64,000 bases of DNA, from assembly GCA_963757945.1 (NCBI GenBank), contig CAVWTN010000002.1, positions 1,550,001 through 1,614,000 on the forward strand, given 5' to 3'. The DNA comes from CAVWTN01 sp963757945 (GTDB lineage: Bacteria > Vulcanimicrobiota > Vulcanimicrobiia > Vulcanimicrobiales > Vulcanimicrobiaceae). Below the pieces are notes generated by a model, which saw only the letters and a program-made list of their open reading frames with translations, did no database searches and was not told the DNA's origin. This document shows, piece after piece, positions 8,850-18,800 of the stretch (the stretch's first letter is position 1; each line of letters starts with the position of its first letter). The position numbers were made by a program, and so were the translations under genes.

Positions 8850-9440
8850 CTATTTGCGTCCCGTAGCGCGTAGTTCGCTCAAGTTGCGTGTATGGTAAGC
8901 TTCAAAAAAGCCTTCGTCGTAATAAAGTGCTCCGGCAACGTTTCTTCCCTCGAATGAGGAGTGCATGCTTCGGAAAAACCCAAACCATGGTTGGCTATAC
9001 TCCATGGGTAGCAAGTCTGGACGAATCCAGCCCTGAAAGTGATAACTTAAGAATCTGCGATATCTCTCATCATCCTTGGTGCTTCGTGCCTTAATGTCGA
9101 GGTTGTATTGAAGTAGGTTCCGCCAGAACTTCAGGAAGCAGACTGGATCTGTAACGGCCACGTCTATGTCGGACTCTTGGTGGAACGGGGACCAAAGTTT
9201 ATGCGGTGCAATACTGAAGCCGAGTTGTGCCGATCCGACGATTTTGATCCGGTCGGGGTGAACTTTGAAGTAGTCGGATACGGTCTGCTTAAAGCGAAAA
9301 TATTCCGCGTCGTTCCTGTCGAAAATGTAAGGTATGCCGTGCGCGATGCGACCACGGACAATATCGATAATCGGGATCCCGGGGTTATAGAGGTCGGCCC
9401 GAAAGGTCTCGATTCGCCGGGCGATATCATCGGATAGCAT
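8850..9440 (-). CDS. Pol-beta-type nucleotidyltransferase
   Basis: A 196-residue protein with a minimal nucleotidyltransferase motif: a Gly-Ser at 69-70 (KIVGSAQLGFS) followed by ESDIDVAV with Asp91 and Asp93. These are the two metal-binding acidic residues of the DNA polymerase beta superfamily. A third acidic residue is not obvious. I chose the ATG at 9440, which begins MLSDDIARRIE; longer in-frame readings to 9698 lack family character. The gene is directly followed, after one base, by the DUF262 gene. The family can transfer NMP to proteins, RNA or small molecules, and the substrate cannot be read here. Confidence 0.66.
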   Translation of the reverse strand: MLSDDIARRIETFRADLYNPGIPIIDIVRGRIAHGIPYIFDRNDAEYFRFKQTVSDYFKVHPDRIKIVGSAQLGFSIAPHKLWSPFHQESDIDVAVTDPVCFLKFWRNLLQYNLDIKARSTKDDERYRRFLSYHFQGWIRPDLLPMEYSQPWFGFFRSMHSSFEGRNVAGALYYDEGFFEAYHTRNLSELRATGRK

Positions 9441-9791
9441 GGTCTTACCAAGTCTGCCGTAGGTATGCAATTTGCTGTGCAAGCATGCAGCGGGAGTTTC
9501 GGTTGGTGGCCGATTCGCCGCTCGGTCGGCCCGTTCCGGCTGGATTTGCACGGCGCAGTCTCTCCGACTTAAGCGCTCGCGGTAACTGGGCCGAAGATCA
9601 CAACGCCGAAGGAGGAAGCAGCGGCCGGCCTCCTGATCTTGGCGCAGACCTCGGGTACTTCGTAACGTCAGCGCCACGACGACGCAAACGTGGCTCATGA
9701 AGATTTGCGGACGTACGCCATGCCACTGGCGCCGAATGCCCCCTGCTACTAGTCATGGGGCAGTTATTGATGGCATGGCGTTCGGAAGGCC
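9441..9791. other. Gap between the BREX operon end and the nucleotidyltransferase gene
   Basis: No gene is seen in these 351 bases. The region holds the large nested inverted repeat described at 9715-9781 and should hold the promoter of the minus-strand nucleotidyltransferase/DUF262 pair. I could not identify clear -35 and -10 boxes. Confidence 0.4.
9715..9781 (-). terminator. Nested stem-loop just after brxHI
   Basis: Two perfect 11-base arms (ACGCCATGCCA at 9715-9725 and its exact complement at 9771-9781) enclose a second inverted repeat, TGCCCC at 9737-9742 and GGGGCA at 9757-9762. The structure starts 10 bases after the brxHI stop codon. Its place suggests a transcript end or RNA-stability element for the BREX operon. 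There is no U-run, so a classical Rho-independent terminator is not proven. A protein-binding palindrome is the alternative. Confidence 0.42.
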
Positions 9792-11915
9792 TTAAGGAGC
9801 GAAGCTAACGCCTCGCCGAAGTACGTCGATGGCACCGCGTAGGTCGGTAAACGCGTCGATGATGGCCTCGTGTTGGATGCGCGGGGGCAGGAGGTCGATG
9901 AATTTCAGGCGGCTGCCCAACGTGTCGGTGTCAGCGGCGTCGAGGGCAGAGGCCACGCGGCTCTCATAAAAGGTGGCTATCATACCCGCGATGTCCTCGT
10001 CACTGTCGATGCTCTTGAAAGCGATCGCGATGTTTGAGCAGGAGACGATCGTAATGCCTTCACGGATCAGCATGATGGCAATCGTGCGGTTAATTCGGAG
10101 GCCCGCGTAAGTCGTCAGCCGCACTGTGCCGGCCAGGCGTTTCAGTTGGCTCTGAGCTGCAGGGAACGCGTGCGCCGCGCTCTGCGCACTGGCGGCCTTC
10201 CAGAGCGACTCCGCGCTTGGATCAAGAGACGCACCCGGCGGAAGCATGGTGCTGTCTGGCGCCGCTAACACGGCCTGGATCGATTTCCCCACGACTTCGC
10301 TCAGCTCCATCGCCCCGCCCAGGAACACAGGTGCCCGTGCATGTTCAGCGCGGACGACTTCGACTATGCCCTTGCGCTGATCCCAGTGTTTGATCGCCCA
10401 AGGAGATCCGCTGAGGAGAAATGTGGGTTCCGTCTGGCGGGATACGCGCTCAAGGTACCAACGCTGGACGAAGCCGACGACCTGATCGCGGTTGACCACA
10501 TCCACCGTTGAGTCGCTCGTGAAGACCGACGCTAGGTCGCCGAAGTTCCTGAAGCTGAAGCGGCGTTCTACTTTCGGTGCGAGTTGAACTCGCTCGTCGA
10601 GGAGCTGTAAGGCCCCGCTTTCGAACAGCGCCTCCACAATCCGCGCGACGTCGGCCGCTCCAATCTTGGTGAACGCAGCGTTCGTCGAGAGACGCTCGAT
10701 CAACAGTGTCTTCGGCAGCCCGCCGGTTTGGATCACGTTCGCGAGAATCTGCTGGACGAGCACTAGATATGGCTTCGAGGGAGGTTCAAGCGGCTCGATC
10801 CAGCCTTGGGCGTGAAGCCGCAGAAGGGCCAAAGCCAGGAGAAGCGTCTCCGTCTTTCGCGCGAGAAACGTCATCGATGCGATCGTCCCAGGGCGCCGAC
10901 CCGTCCGGCCCAAGCGCTGGGCCATCGCGCTAACGGTAGACGGCGCATCGACTTGGACGACGCGGTCCAGACCGCCAATGTCGACGCCGAGCTCGAAGGT
11001 TGATGTGGCGACGAGAACGCCTCGATCCGTATCGCGAAATGCCGCCTCGGTCTCACGGCGCGATGCGGCGGAGATCGCGGAATGGTGCGGCCAGGCCCGC
11101 TCTTTGCGGTCAAGGAGTGCCCGGGATATGGTCTCAACATCGCGCCGAGACGGCACGAAGGTGACAACCTTTTCGGCCCTTAGCCCCGCCAAGTACTCCA
11201 GGATGTCGACTTGTCGAGGCGCATACCTAACTTCGAATCGCTCGACACGCGAAGGATCCTTGGGAACGGCGCACACGCGCATCTGCGCCTGACTCGACCC
11301 GCGCAGCCACTGCGCGAGATCCTTCGGATTCCCAACGGTAGCTGAGAGCGCGATCCGCTGTAGGTCATGCTCGGCGTATTGTGCCAAGCGCTCGATCACA
11401 GCGAGAAGATGCGTGCCGCGCAGGTCGCCGAAGAAGACATGCGCTTCGTCCACAACTACGGTGCGAACGCCACGCAGCAGCGCGCGGCGTGCATCGTTCG
11501 CGAACGAGAGCAAGACCTCGATCGACTCCGGCGTCGCCAATAGGATATCCGGCGGCTCCGTCGCGATCTTTCGGCGTCTCGCATCGCTGACGTCACCATG
11601 CCAAACGGCGACACGGAGCGCGAGCGGCTCGAGGAGCGTTTCGAGCCGCTCGCGTAGATCGTTCAGAAGCGCCTTGAGCGGCGCGATGTAGAGAACGGAG
11701 ACCGGCTCCGCCTTCGTGTCCAGAATTCGCGAAAGCAGTGGCAGCACTGCAGCCTCGGTTTTTCCACCTGAGGTTGGGGCGACGACAACGCAGGATTCAC
11801 CCGACAGGATTGGTTCAAGGGCGATTTCCTGCACAGGGCGCAGTTCTCGCCAACCGAGTCGTACCTGAATCAGGTAAGCGACGCTTGGATGGAGACGGTC
11901 GAGTGCGCCGATCAG
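9792..11915 (-). CDS. brxHI: Type 2 BREX helicase BrxHI (Lhr-like superfamily 2)
   Basis: An Lhr-like DEAH helicase. Walker A is APTSGGKTEAA, motif II is VVDEAHVFFGD, motif III is ALSATVGNP and motif VI is QRLGRTGRRPG. The Q-motif region (GWRELRPVQEIAL) lies upstream of the first GTG at 11834, so the gene must start earlier. Upstream in this frame there is no ATG, GTG or TTG before a stop. The best start is a CTG at 11915 that overlaps the brxD stop as CTGA. This gives 707 residues. BrxHI is the helicase of type 2 BREX; its exact role in blocking phage replication is not known. It is the last gene of the operon. Confidence 0.85.
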   Translation of the reverse strand: MIGALDRLHPSVAYLIQVRLGWRELRPVQEIALEPILSGESCVVVAPTSGGKTEAAVLPLLSRILDTKAEPVSVLYIAPLKALLNDLRERLETLLEPLALRVAVWHGDVSDARRRKIATEPPDILLATPESIEVLLSFANDARRALLRGVRTVVVDEAHVFFGDLRGTHLLAVIERLAQYAEHDLQRIALSATVGNPKDLAQWLRGSSQAQMRVCAVPKDPSRVERFEVRYAPRQVDILEYLAGLRAEKVVTFVPSRRDVETISRALLDRKERAWPHHSAISAASRRETEAAFRDTDRGVLVATSTFELGVDIGGLDRVVQVDAPSTVSAMAQRLGRTGRRPGTIASMTFLARKTETLLLALALLRLHAQGWIEPLEPPSKPYLVLVQQILANVIQTGGLPKTLLIERLSTNAAFTKIGAADVARIVEALFESGALQLLDERVQLAPKVERRFSFRNFGDLASVFTSDSTVDVVNRDQVVGFVQRWYLERVSRQTEPTFLLSGSPWAIKHWDQRKGIVEVVRAEHARAPVFLGGAMELSEVVGKSIQAVLAAPDSTMLPPGASLDPSAESLWKAASAQSAAHAFPAAQSQLKRLAGTVRLTTYAGLRINRTIAIMLIREGITIVSCSNIAIAFKSIDSDEDIAGMIATFYESRVASALDAADTDTLGSRLKFIDLLPPRIQHEAIIDAFTDLRGAIDVLRRGVSFAP

Positions 11916-13249
11916 AGGTCGAGTGCCTCGAAAGTTGGCATGTCAACAAGCGCGGCCTTCTCTCGGTCATCGAGCGCTGCAGCGCTCGCGATCGTCTTGC
12001 GATCGGGACGATCCGAGCGAGGATCATAAGTGGGGTACTGTCGCGCCTTGGACAGCACGGAGATCGTCTCCCGAAAGAACTGTCTTGGCGCGATAGCAAC
12101 TCGCCCGCCGAACGCGCCAATGACATCGTCCGCAAGCGCGCCAAGGACCGCATCATCGACTCGTTCCGTGAGCTGCGGCATCGCTGCGTGCGCCACGAAC
12201 ACGTCCCGAACCCGCCGGCCAACGGTGATCAGCCTTTCGCGGTCGAAGGGAGGAAGCCGCACCTGAACGGCGTCGAGATCCTCAAAACCTGAGGCATCGA
12301 AACGTGTTTCGATCCGTTGGCGCAGTGGTTCGAGAGCCGAGAAACCTCGAGGATGCTCATACACGTCTGTCGTCCCTGCCACGACTACAAGGACATGCTT
12401 GAGATCGTCGTCAACGGCGGAGATGAGATTTTGCAAGGTCGTGTACGCGGCCACGCGCGTCGCCGGAAGCGGTTGCCGGATCACACGTTCGACTTCGTCG
12501 ATGAGCACGACGATTCCACGCGTTCCGATCTGGCCAAGCACGGTCACAAGGCCAGATAGCATGGGAAGCGCATCGTTTTCACGCAGCGAGCCGCGCAGGT
12601 GCGCGAAACGCTTTACGTCAGCTGCAACATGCTCGTCGCCGGCGAGCCATTGAAGCAGCCCACGGCTCACGTCGATGCGGTCCTCGTCGAGAGCTCGCGC
12701 GTAGCCGGCAAGCCCTTGCGCGAAGCTCGGGGCGCGATCAAAGAGCCCACCAAGCAGAACGCGCATCTCCGCCGCAACCGCTTCCCCGAACCGCGGATCG
12801 GTCTCGGCGATGCCGGGGCCGATGGTCGCGTCTGTAACGCGCTCGCCAGCCCGATGCACCCAACGATCGATCGCCGTCCGAAAGAAGCCCTTTGCCTGAC
12901 GCTTCGTACGAAGGGTTCGCGCTATCGCAGCGTAGAGCGAAAGCGGCCGAAGCGCCAGGTTTGGATAGTTGATCTGCACATAAGCGGTAGCAAAGCCAGC
13001 TTCATGAGCACGAGCCGCGAGCGCCTTTAGGAAGAACGTCTTGCCCGTGCCAAAATCGCCGCGCAGGAACCGGATTCGCCCCGGCCCGCTCTCGATTCGC
13101 GGGAACTCGCGCTCGAAGGCAGCCAAGTGTGCGTCGATACCCGTGCTGATAATGTCCAGCCCGATGTCGGGAACCTCGCCAAGACGGAGCGACTCAACGA
13201 TCGTGTCGAGCACGGCAGGGTCGACTGCCGAGAGCGGAGTTGCCATCAT
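11912..13249 (-). CDS. brxD: BREX ATP-binding protein BrxD
   Basis: This 445-residue P-loop ATPase has Walker A GDFGTGKT at residues 64-71 and a Walker B-like IVVLIDEVER in the middle. The whole sequence fits the BrxD (DUF2791-type) family. It pairs with the Lhr-like helicase in type 2 BREX loci. Two adjacent ATG codons begin the gene, 39 bases after pglZ. Its stop codon appears to overlap the start of brxHI. The protein looks intact from end to end. Confidence 0.85.
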   Translation of the reverse strand: MMATPLSAVDPAVLDTIVESLRLGEVPDIGLDIISTGIDAHLAAFEREFPRIESGPGRIRFLRGDFGTGKTFFLKALAARAHEAGFATAYVQINYPNLALRPLSLYAAIARTLRTKRQAKGFFRTAIDRWVHRAGERVTDATIGPGIAETDPRFGEAVAAEMRVLLGGLFDRAPSFAQGLAGYARALDEDRIDVSRGLLQWLAGDEHVAADVKRFAHLRGSLRENDALPMLSGLVTVLGQIGTRGIVVLIDEVERVIRQPLPATRVAAYTTLQNLISAVDDDLKHVLVVVAGTTDVYEHPRGFSALEPLRQRIETRFDASGFEDLDAVQVRLPPFDRERLITVGRRVRDVFVAHAAMPQLTERVDDAVLGALADDVIGAFGGRVAIAPRQFFRETISVLSKARQYPTYDPRSDRPDRKTIASAAALDDREKAALVDMPTFEALDL

Positions 13250-13288
13250 CGCCCCCCTTCCGTCGCTATCGTTCTCATCAAATCCAAT

Positions 13289-15856
13289 TCATCGAAGGCG
13301 CCAAATATACCGCCGACGCTCCTCGTCGACCTCGAGGCAGTCGGGTATCCCGGCTTCAGCAAGCTGGGCTATTATCGCTTCGATGCGTCCATGCACCATA
13401 CCGGGCTTGAGCTGGTGGGACTTCGCGATCTGGTTAGCGTCGAGGACCTGATTTGCCGAAATATTTGTGACGATTGCATAGTTCCGCTCGTCCAGGACGT
13501 CAGCTATGCGTCGCATCAGCTCGCCTTCGGGCTTTCCGTGCATGAACTTCGCGGGGAGTGGTCGCGCATCGGGAACCCGTAGCGGCAACGAGGCAACGCG
13601 GCTGCTAGAAAGGCCTAACCACCAGGCCGGCTCGTAGATCGCGCGTGCATCGAGAGTGCCAGCCCCGAGGCACGCGATGGGCACGAAGACTTCCTCAAGC
13701 GACGCTCCGCCATGGTAGCCGACATGCTGCGAGGACCCGTGTTCTCCAACCCGGTAGAGTGCCGCGATCCGTCGCGGGAGGCTGTCTCCCTTTTCGAACA
13801 CGACGCTATGCTGCACAGGGGCTGGGCCCTGCGGCAGCTCAGCGTAGCGCGCGCCTGCGAAGCCGTTCACGCGCAGGTCCGGTTCTCCGCGGTATGGGGT
13901 ATTGCCGTGATCGGCTGTGATAATCGTAATCCAGCCGCTGCGAGCCGCCACTGCGAGCGCTTGGGCGAGCGCTCCGAGGTTTCCGAGTCGCCACTCCGGC
14001 AGCACACCCCGCTGCGAGCTGGAAAGGCTGTCGTCAACCTCGTTAAAGACGGCCGCCACAATATCGGGCGCCGATTCCCGCGTCTCGAGCAAAGAACGTA
14101 GCGTCGTCCCGCCATCAGCGAGGTCGCCCTTCAAGAACAACCGTCGCGTCGCGGTCCCGAGTGGAACAGCTCGGTCGAACGCTCTCCCGTCTGCAGAGGC
14201 GCTCGCAGCCTGCGCTTCGCGCTCGTCGAGGACGATTGCATCCGGTATCATCCCTGCGAAAAGCGCTCGGCGGGCGTGCCCAGTCATGGTGGGGATCGGC
14301 GCGATGCCGAGGGCGACGCGCGGAATGGTCGCTTCACCGGCGTCGTCGCTCAGCAGAGGTAGTCCCGAGACCTTCGGAGGGACAATCGGCGCGATCCCGG
14401 CTTGCTCGAGGGCACGCACGATCTCATAAAATGATGCTAGATCGCAACCGTCAAGAACCACTAGGAAGACTTTGTGGCCTGCCGTATCATCCGGAAGGTT
14501 TGGATGAACGATCGGCCTCACAACTTCGCCAAGTACGCGATGCACGGATAGGGGGCCCTTTCGCCTCTTTCCGTGCACGGCATTCGACCAATCCCGCGAC
14601 GCGTGAGCCGCGAACGATGCGTTCCACTCATCACGCAGCTCGAGCCATCGGGTGACCAGCGCCGCGATCGTCTCCCGGCTGACGCTATCTAGTGTTGCCA
14701 CATCCGCATCGCGAGCACGGCGGGCTGCAAGATCACCCCACGCAAGCTCCCGGCAATAGGCGTCACCAAATGCTTCGATGGTCAAGGCACGCGGCAGTGC
14801 GCCGGCGGCTCCGACGGCGCGAGCCAATCGCGCGATAGCGCGCAGTGTCGTGATCTCAGAAGCGTCGGCGAAGAGGAACGCATCCAGGCCGGCGATCTCG
14901 CCGTCGCCGGGGGGCGCTCCATCCTGGCACGCGCGCACGATCTCATGGAGGCGCGTGCGGTATGCATTTGCGAGAAGCGGGAAACCGGCGGGGGGGCGCC
15001 GAGACTTTATAAAGGCGGCCTCTGCGTCGGCAAGTACAGCATGCAATAGTGAAGGCTCATCGCGATGCAAGCGGCTGAGAGCGTCGGTGATCAGCGCCTC
15101 ATCCGCACTGGGAGCGTGTGCCCGCGACGAGCGTTCAGTGCCGGCGAACTCGGCGACATACGGCCGAACGCCACGTCTTAGCGCCGCCTGGAGGAGGCTC
15201 GCCTGGCTCGGGAAGCGCCGGACAAGCATGTCCTTCACGAGATCGTCCAGCCCGGCGTCGAACGCTGGGGCGACCCGGAGCCACCGGGCCAGAAGTGCCG
15301 CGGCGCTTTCAGGCAGGGCGCCTGAATCAACGTCAAGCGCGACCGAGCCAAGAAGCGTTAGCGCGTCTGTCTCCTGGACGATGCGGCCCCAAGTGTAGCC
15401 CGCGGCACCTGCGGCGACGCGGTCAAAGCTTCTAGCAAGCAGAGCGACGAGCGCCGGCCGAAAGCGCGTTTCGTCGATCGCTGCACATTCACGGCCGGCG
15501 AGCGACGCGAAGAGGTCGCGCGCCAAAGGTGGTACCACGCGCCGCAGAACGGCGCGCTCCCGGAGATCTGGCTGTAGTGCGGCGGGCGAGCACGTTACGA
15601 CCGCTGCAAGGGGCCCATCTTGACGGGCCAGCGCCCAGCGCAGACCGAAATCTCCACGAACGATGGCGGCGTTCCATGTTCGATCCAAATGGAACGTAGT
15701 GTTACTCTCGATTGACTCTGGCTCAATCTCGAGCCCCTCTGGTGCCGCCACTAGCACAAGGTCGTCCTCTGCGCTAACTTGCCCAGCAGCCGTCAAACGC
15801 GCGGTCACCGCGCGCGCGATAGAAAGCAAGAAAGGCGTTGTGGAGGATCCGGTCAC
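13289..15856 (-). CDS. pglZ: Type 2 BREX phosphatase-domain protein PglZ
   Basis: An 855-residue protein with a PglZ domain of the alkaline phosphatase superfamily in its second half. A first metal-ligand region reads FLVVLDGCDLASFYEIV near residue 460. A TMTGHARRALFAG segment follows, and TIITADHGNTPYRGE lies near residue 648 with the usual Asp-His ligands. PglZ is a universal BREX component thought to act as a nuclease or phosphodiesterase. The start overlaps the stop of pglY by four bases. No frameshift or missing domain is seen. Confidence 0.88.
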   Translation of the reverse strand: MTGSSTTPFLLSIARAVTARLTAAGQVSAEDDLVLVAAPEGLEIEPESIESNTTFHLDRTWNAAIVRGDFGLRWALARQDGPLAAVVTCSPAALQPDLRERAVLRRVVPPLARDLFASLAGRECAAIDETRFRPALVALLARSFDRVAAGAAGYTWGRIVQETDALTLLGSVALDVDSGALPESAAALLARWLRVAPAFDAGLDDLVKDMLVRRFPSQASLLQAALRRGVRPYVAEFAGTERSSRAHAPSADEALITDALSRLHRDEPSLLHAVLADAEAAFIKSRRPPAGFPLLANAYRTRLHEIVRACQDGAPPGDGEIAGLDAFLFADASEITTLRAIARLARAVGAAGALPRALTIEAFGDAYCRELAWGDLAARRARDADVATLDSVSRETIAALVTRWLELRDEWNASFAAHASRDWSNAVHGKRRKGPLSVHRVLGEVVRPIVHPNLPDDTAGHKVFLVVLDGCDLASFYEIVRALEQAGIAPIVPPKVSGLPLLSDDAGEATIPRVALGIAPIPTMTGHARRALFAGMIPDAIVLDEREAQAASASADGRAFDRAVPLGTATRRLFLKGDLADGGTTLRSLLETRESAPDIVAAVFNEVDDSLSSSQRGVLPEWRLGNLGALAQALAVAARSGWITIITADHGNTPYRGEPDLRVNGFAGARYAELPQGPAPVQHSVVFEKGDSLPRRIAALYRVGEHGSSQHVGYHGGASLEEVFVPIACLGAGTLDARAIYEPAWWLGLSSSRVASLPLRVPDARPLPAKFMHGKPEGELMRRIADVLDERNYAIVTNISANQVLDANQIAKSHQLKPGMVHGRIEAIIAQLAEAGIPDCLEVDEERRRYIWRLR

Positions 15857-18800
15857 GTGGCGCCCCGCGTTGGATCAGGATCAACGCTAGCGACGAGAAA
15901 AACGGAGGCTCCACCCGCGATTTGCAGCTCAGAAAACGTCTGCAGCTCCGCTAGTGCTGTGTTTAGTTCGGTCACGGTGCCAGCCTTGAAGCGCTTCGTA
16001 CCTGGCAATCCTGACTCTGGAGGATGGGGTGGCCGTGGAGGCTCCTCCGGAACCCGCTTCTTTTCAAGTTCTGTCCTTATCCACTCCGTCGCCTTAGTGC
16101 CCCATGCCCCTAGCGCGCCGGCGATAGGCGGCCCAACTTGTTCGAGCGTTCTCTGCAGTTCGCTGCGCAGCTCGGGTTTAACCATGTCGATGAGTTTGTC
16201 GTGAAGAAGCGACTGGCACGCTCGATCATCATCGCCCGCGGCGTCGATCGCATTGCGGAGGCGCTTGATGGTCGCTTCGTCGAGCCGCGCAAGCTCCTTT
16301 ACGAGCCGCTCATTCTTGGGGAAGGCAGCTAGCTGTGTTGCAGCACCGCGGTACGCTTCCAAAGAGACCGAGGATCCCGAAAAGAGGCCCTTACGTTGCA
16401 GTGTTGTTAGTGTGTCTCGAACCTTACTCATCGCCTCAATCGCGACGGCGAGACGCCCGTGGAACGCTGTGACAAGAGCCTCAACATTCGTAGGGGAAAG
16501 ACTCAGGGCGACGTCGCGAAGCTCGCCAAAGAGCGCGAGTGCATTTGAACGACCGCCGATCCATGTCGCCTGATCAGGAAGATCTCCGTTGACAAGCCAC
16601 CCTCCCGAACCAATGACGCTCAATGTTGAAATTACACGGGAGGTTCCGCCATCGGAGAGGCGATAATCCGCCTGTGTCGCGAACGCTGCGATGATTGCAT
16701 CGGCAACGTCCGCTTCTATGCCATACGACAGTAGAAGCGACTTCCGCAGCCCCGCAACTGTTGATTCCCCTTCATCGACTTTCAGCCGAACCGCGCTCGT
16801 ATATAGCCCGGTTGCCCTGAGCGATGCTACGAGTTGTCCGTGATCAAAAAGCTCAAGCGGAACGCCGAGACGCTCCACGATAAGGCTCTCCGTCGAGTCT
16901 AGGGCAGTGCGCCCACCATCTTGGTTGGCGCGCTGAACGACTCTGAACAGCATCTCAAGGCTCGGCTTACGAGGCGTCTCTGGGAACTTTGGATGCTGCG
17001 GGTATCGCAAGTCCAGAAGCTGCAAGGCAGTCTGCTGTACGATGCGACCGGGATCGCGCAGCGTTCCGACAAAGAGCTCCGGAGCGTTGTTGCGTAGAGT
17101 CAGCAACTGCGCATCACGCGCATACGCGGCCGTAAGCGCTTCCCGGAGCTGCTCCTCTGCAACGGAACGATTTGCCGCCACCTGGCGGTCGACGATCGGA
17201 TGCATGGACATCTTAAAGCCGCCCAGCGCTGCGTTCTTTTCGCGGGCGTAAACAAGCTCGAGCTTCGCAAGGACTTCGAGGGCCTCGGCCCCTCTGGCGG
17301 AGAGTGCACCTGGCACAAGGACACCCGTCCATTGCTGCGCGTACGCCCGCGCCGCGGCAACTCGCTCGACTGCCGCTTGCGGGTCTGCCACGTTGAGCAA
17401 AACGAGAATTCGGAACGCCTCTGACTCCCCGGGCGCGAAGTCATTGTCATGGCTCCGCCCTGCCAACAGGTCGAGTCGCTCGAGGCGAACCCGCCCTTTG
17501 CGATTAGTCGCACGCCACGTTACAGGATAGACACCGTCGAGGTTGTCGTCACGCAAGTCTGAGGATAGATCGAGAACCGCCTTGACGTACTTGGCCAGGA
17601 TTGAGAATCGATCGCCCGCCGTCGGCTTCAGGCCGTCGACCATCGCTGCGATATCGACCGTATCAAGCGCAATCGAGACCCGGTCGCGGGGTGTCTTCCC
17701 TTCGACTTTGACGATGCTGGGCGCAACGCCCGCCAGCCGAGACAGCAAGTCACTCACTGTCCGGGACCCCAGCGCCTCGATAGGGACATCGACCTCAGCT
17801 CGATTGAGGCGGAACAGGTTCTCGATCGTAATCGACTCCGAGAGGGGGCGTTCGTCGCCGAAAAAGCGCGTGCGTGACAACTGACAGAGAAGGATACTTT
17901 TGACCAGGAGATCCAGGACGCGGATTGCATCGTCTGTCTTAGCCGCGTTTTGGATCGGCTCGCGCAGGCGGTCCCACGTTTCTAGTGTCTTCACAAGCTC
18001 GTGTGCGGCGTCGTTCGTCCCGCGTTGACTCACCTGCTGCTTAAGAATTGCGACGTTGTCCTTGGAGTAGATAGCCTCCCACAGAGCGCCAAGCGAAACG
18101 AGCTGTCCGAGCTCGAGGTTCGGACGAATCTCAACGAGGAGTTGGAAAAGCATAAAGAGGGAAGTGCGCTCACGTTGCAGGCCTTGGGAGACATCACTGA
18201 GCACGTGCAAGAGGGCCGGATGAAATGGATAGAGTTGCTTGAGCGTCTCCGGGGCGTCGTTGCCGACAAGAACCGCTTGTTGTGCCTCGAACTTGTCGAC
18301 GATCTTGGAAACGGCGTCGTGCCAGGCCTCTCTGCGCGCGGGTCGGACAGCAAGCACACGTCGTTGAGCAACCTCGAATATGTCCTTGTCTTCTAACACG
18401 ATCATTGGGCTGAAGCGGGCGATCGTGTGGGATAGGGAGTTCCGAAGCGCATCTTCAGAGTGGTCGTCCTGGAAGCGTTCACTGATACTGCGCTGAATGG
18501 CAGGGAGGACGATAAATGGAATTGGCTGGCGTTCGGCGTCTACTAGACCCGTCAGCTCGTTTGCAGCGCCGATATACTCTTCGCCGGGAAGGGATTGGGC
18601 CCAGAGCACGAATTCGTCGATGAGGAAGGCGATTGCCTGAAAACCGAGGCCGGCGGCATGCCGCGCCATCTGCGAGCGGGCGTCCGCGGGATTGGGTTCA
18701 AAACGGGTGTCATCGTTGCCATACATGAATGCCGCGCATTCCCGCGCCAACGTGCGCCGCTGAGCGAAGTCTCCGGCCCTGATTGCAGCAAAGCTCGCTC

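Noticed and set aside
8850..9698. 282-residue version of the nucleotidyltransferase
   Set aside because: The first 86 residues are Arg/Cys-rich and unlike a protein domain. The ATG at 9440 fits better.
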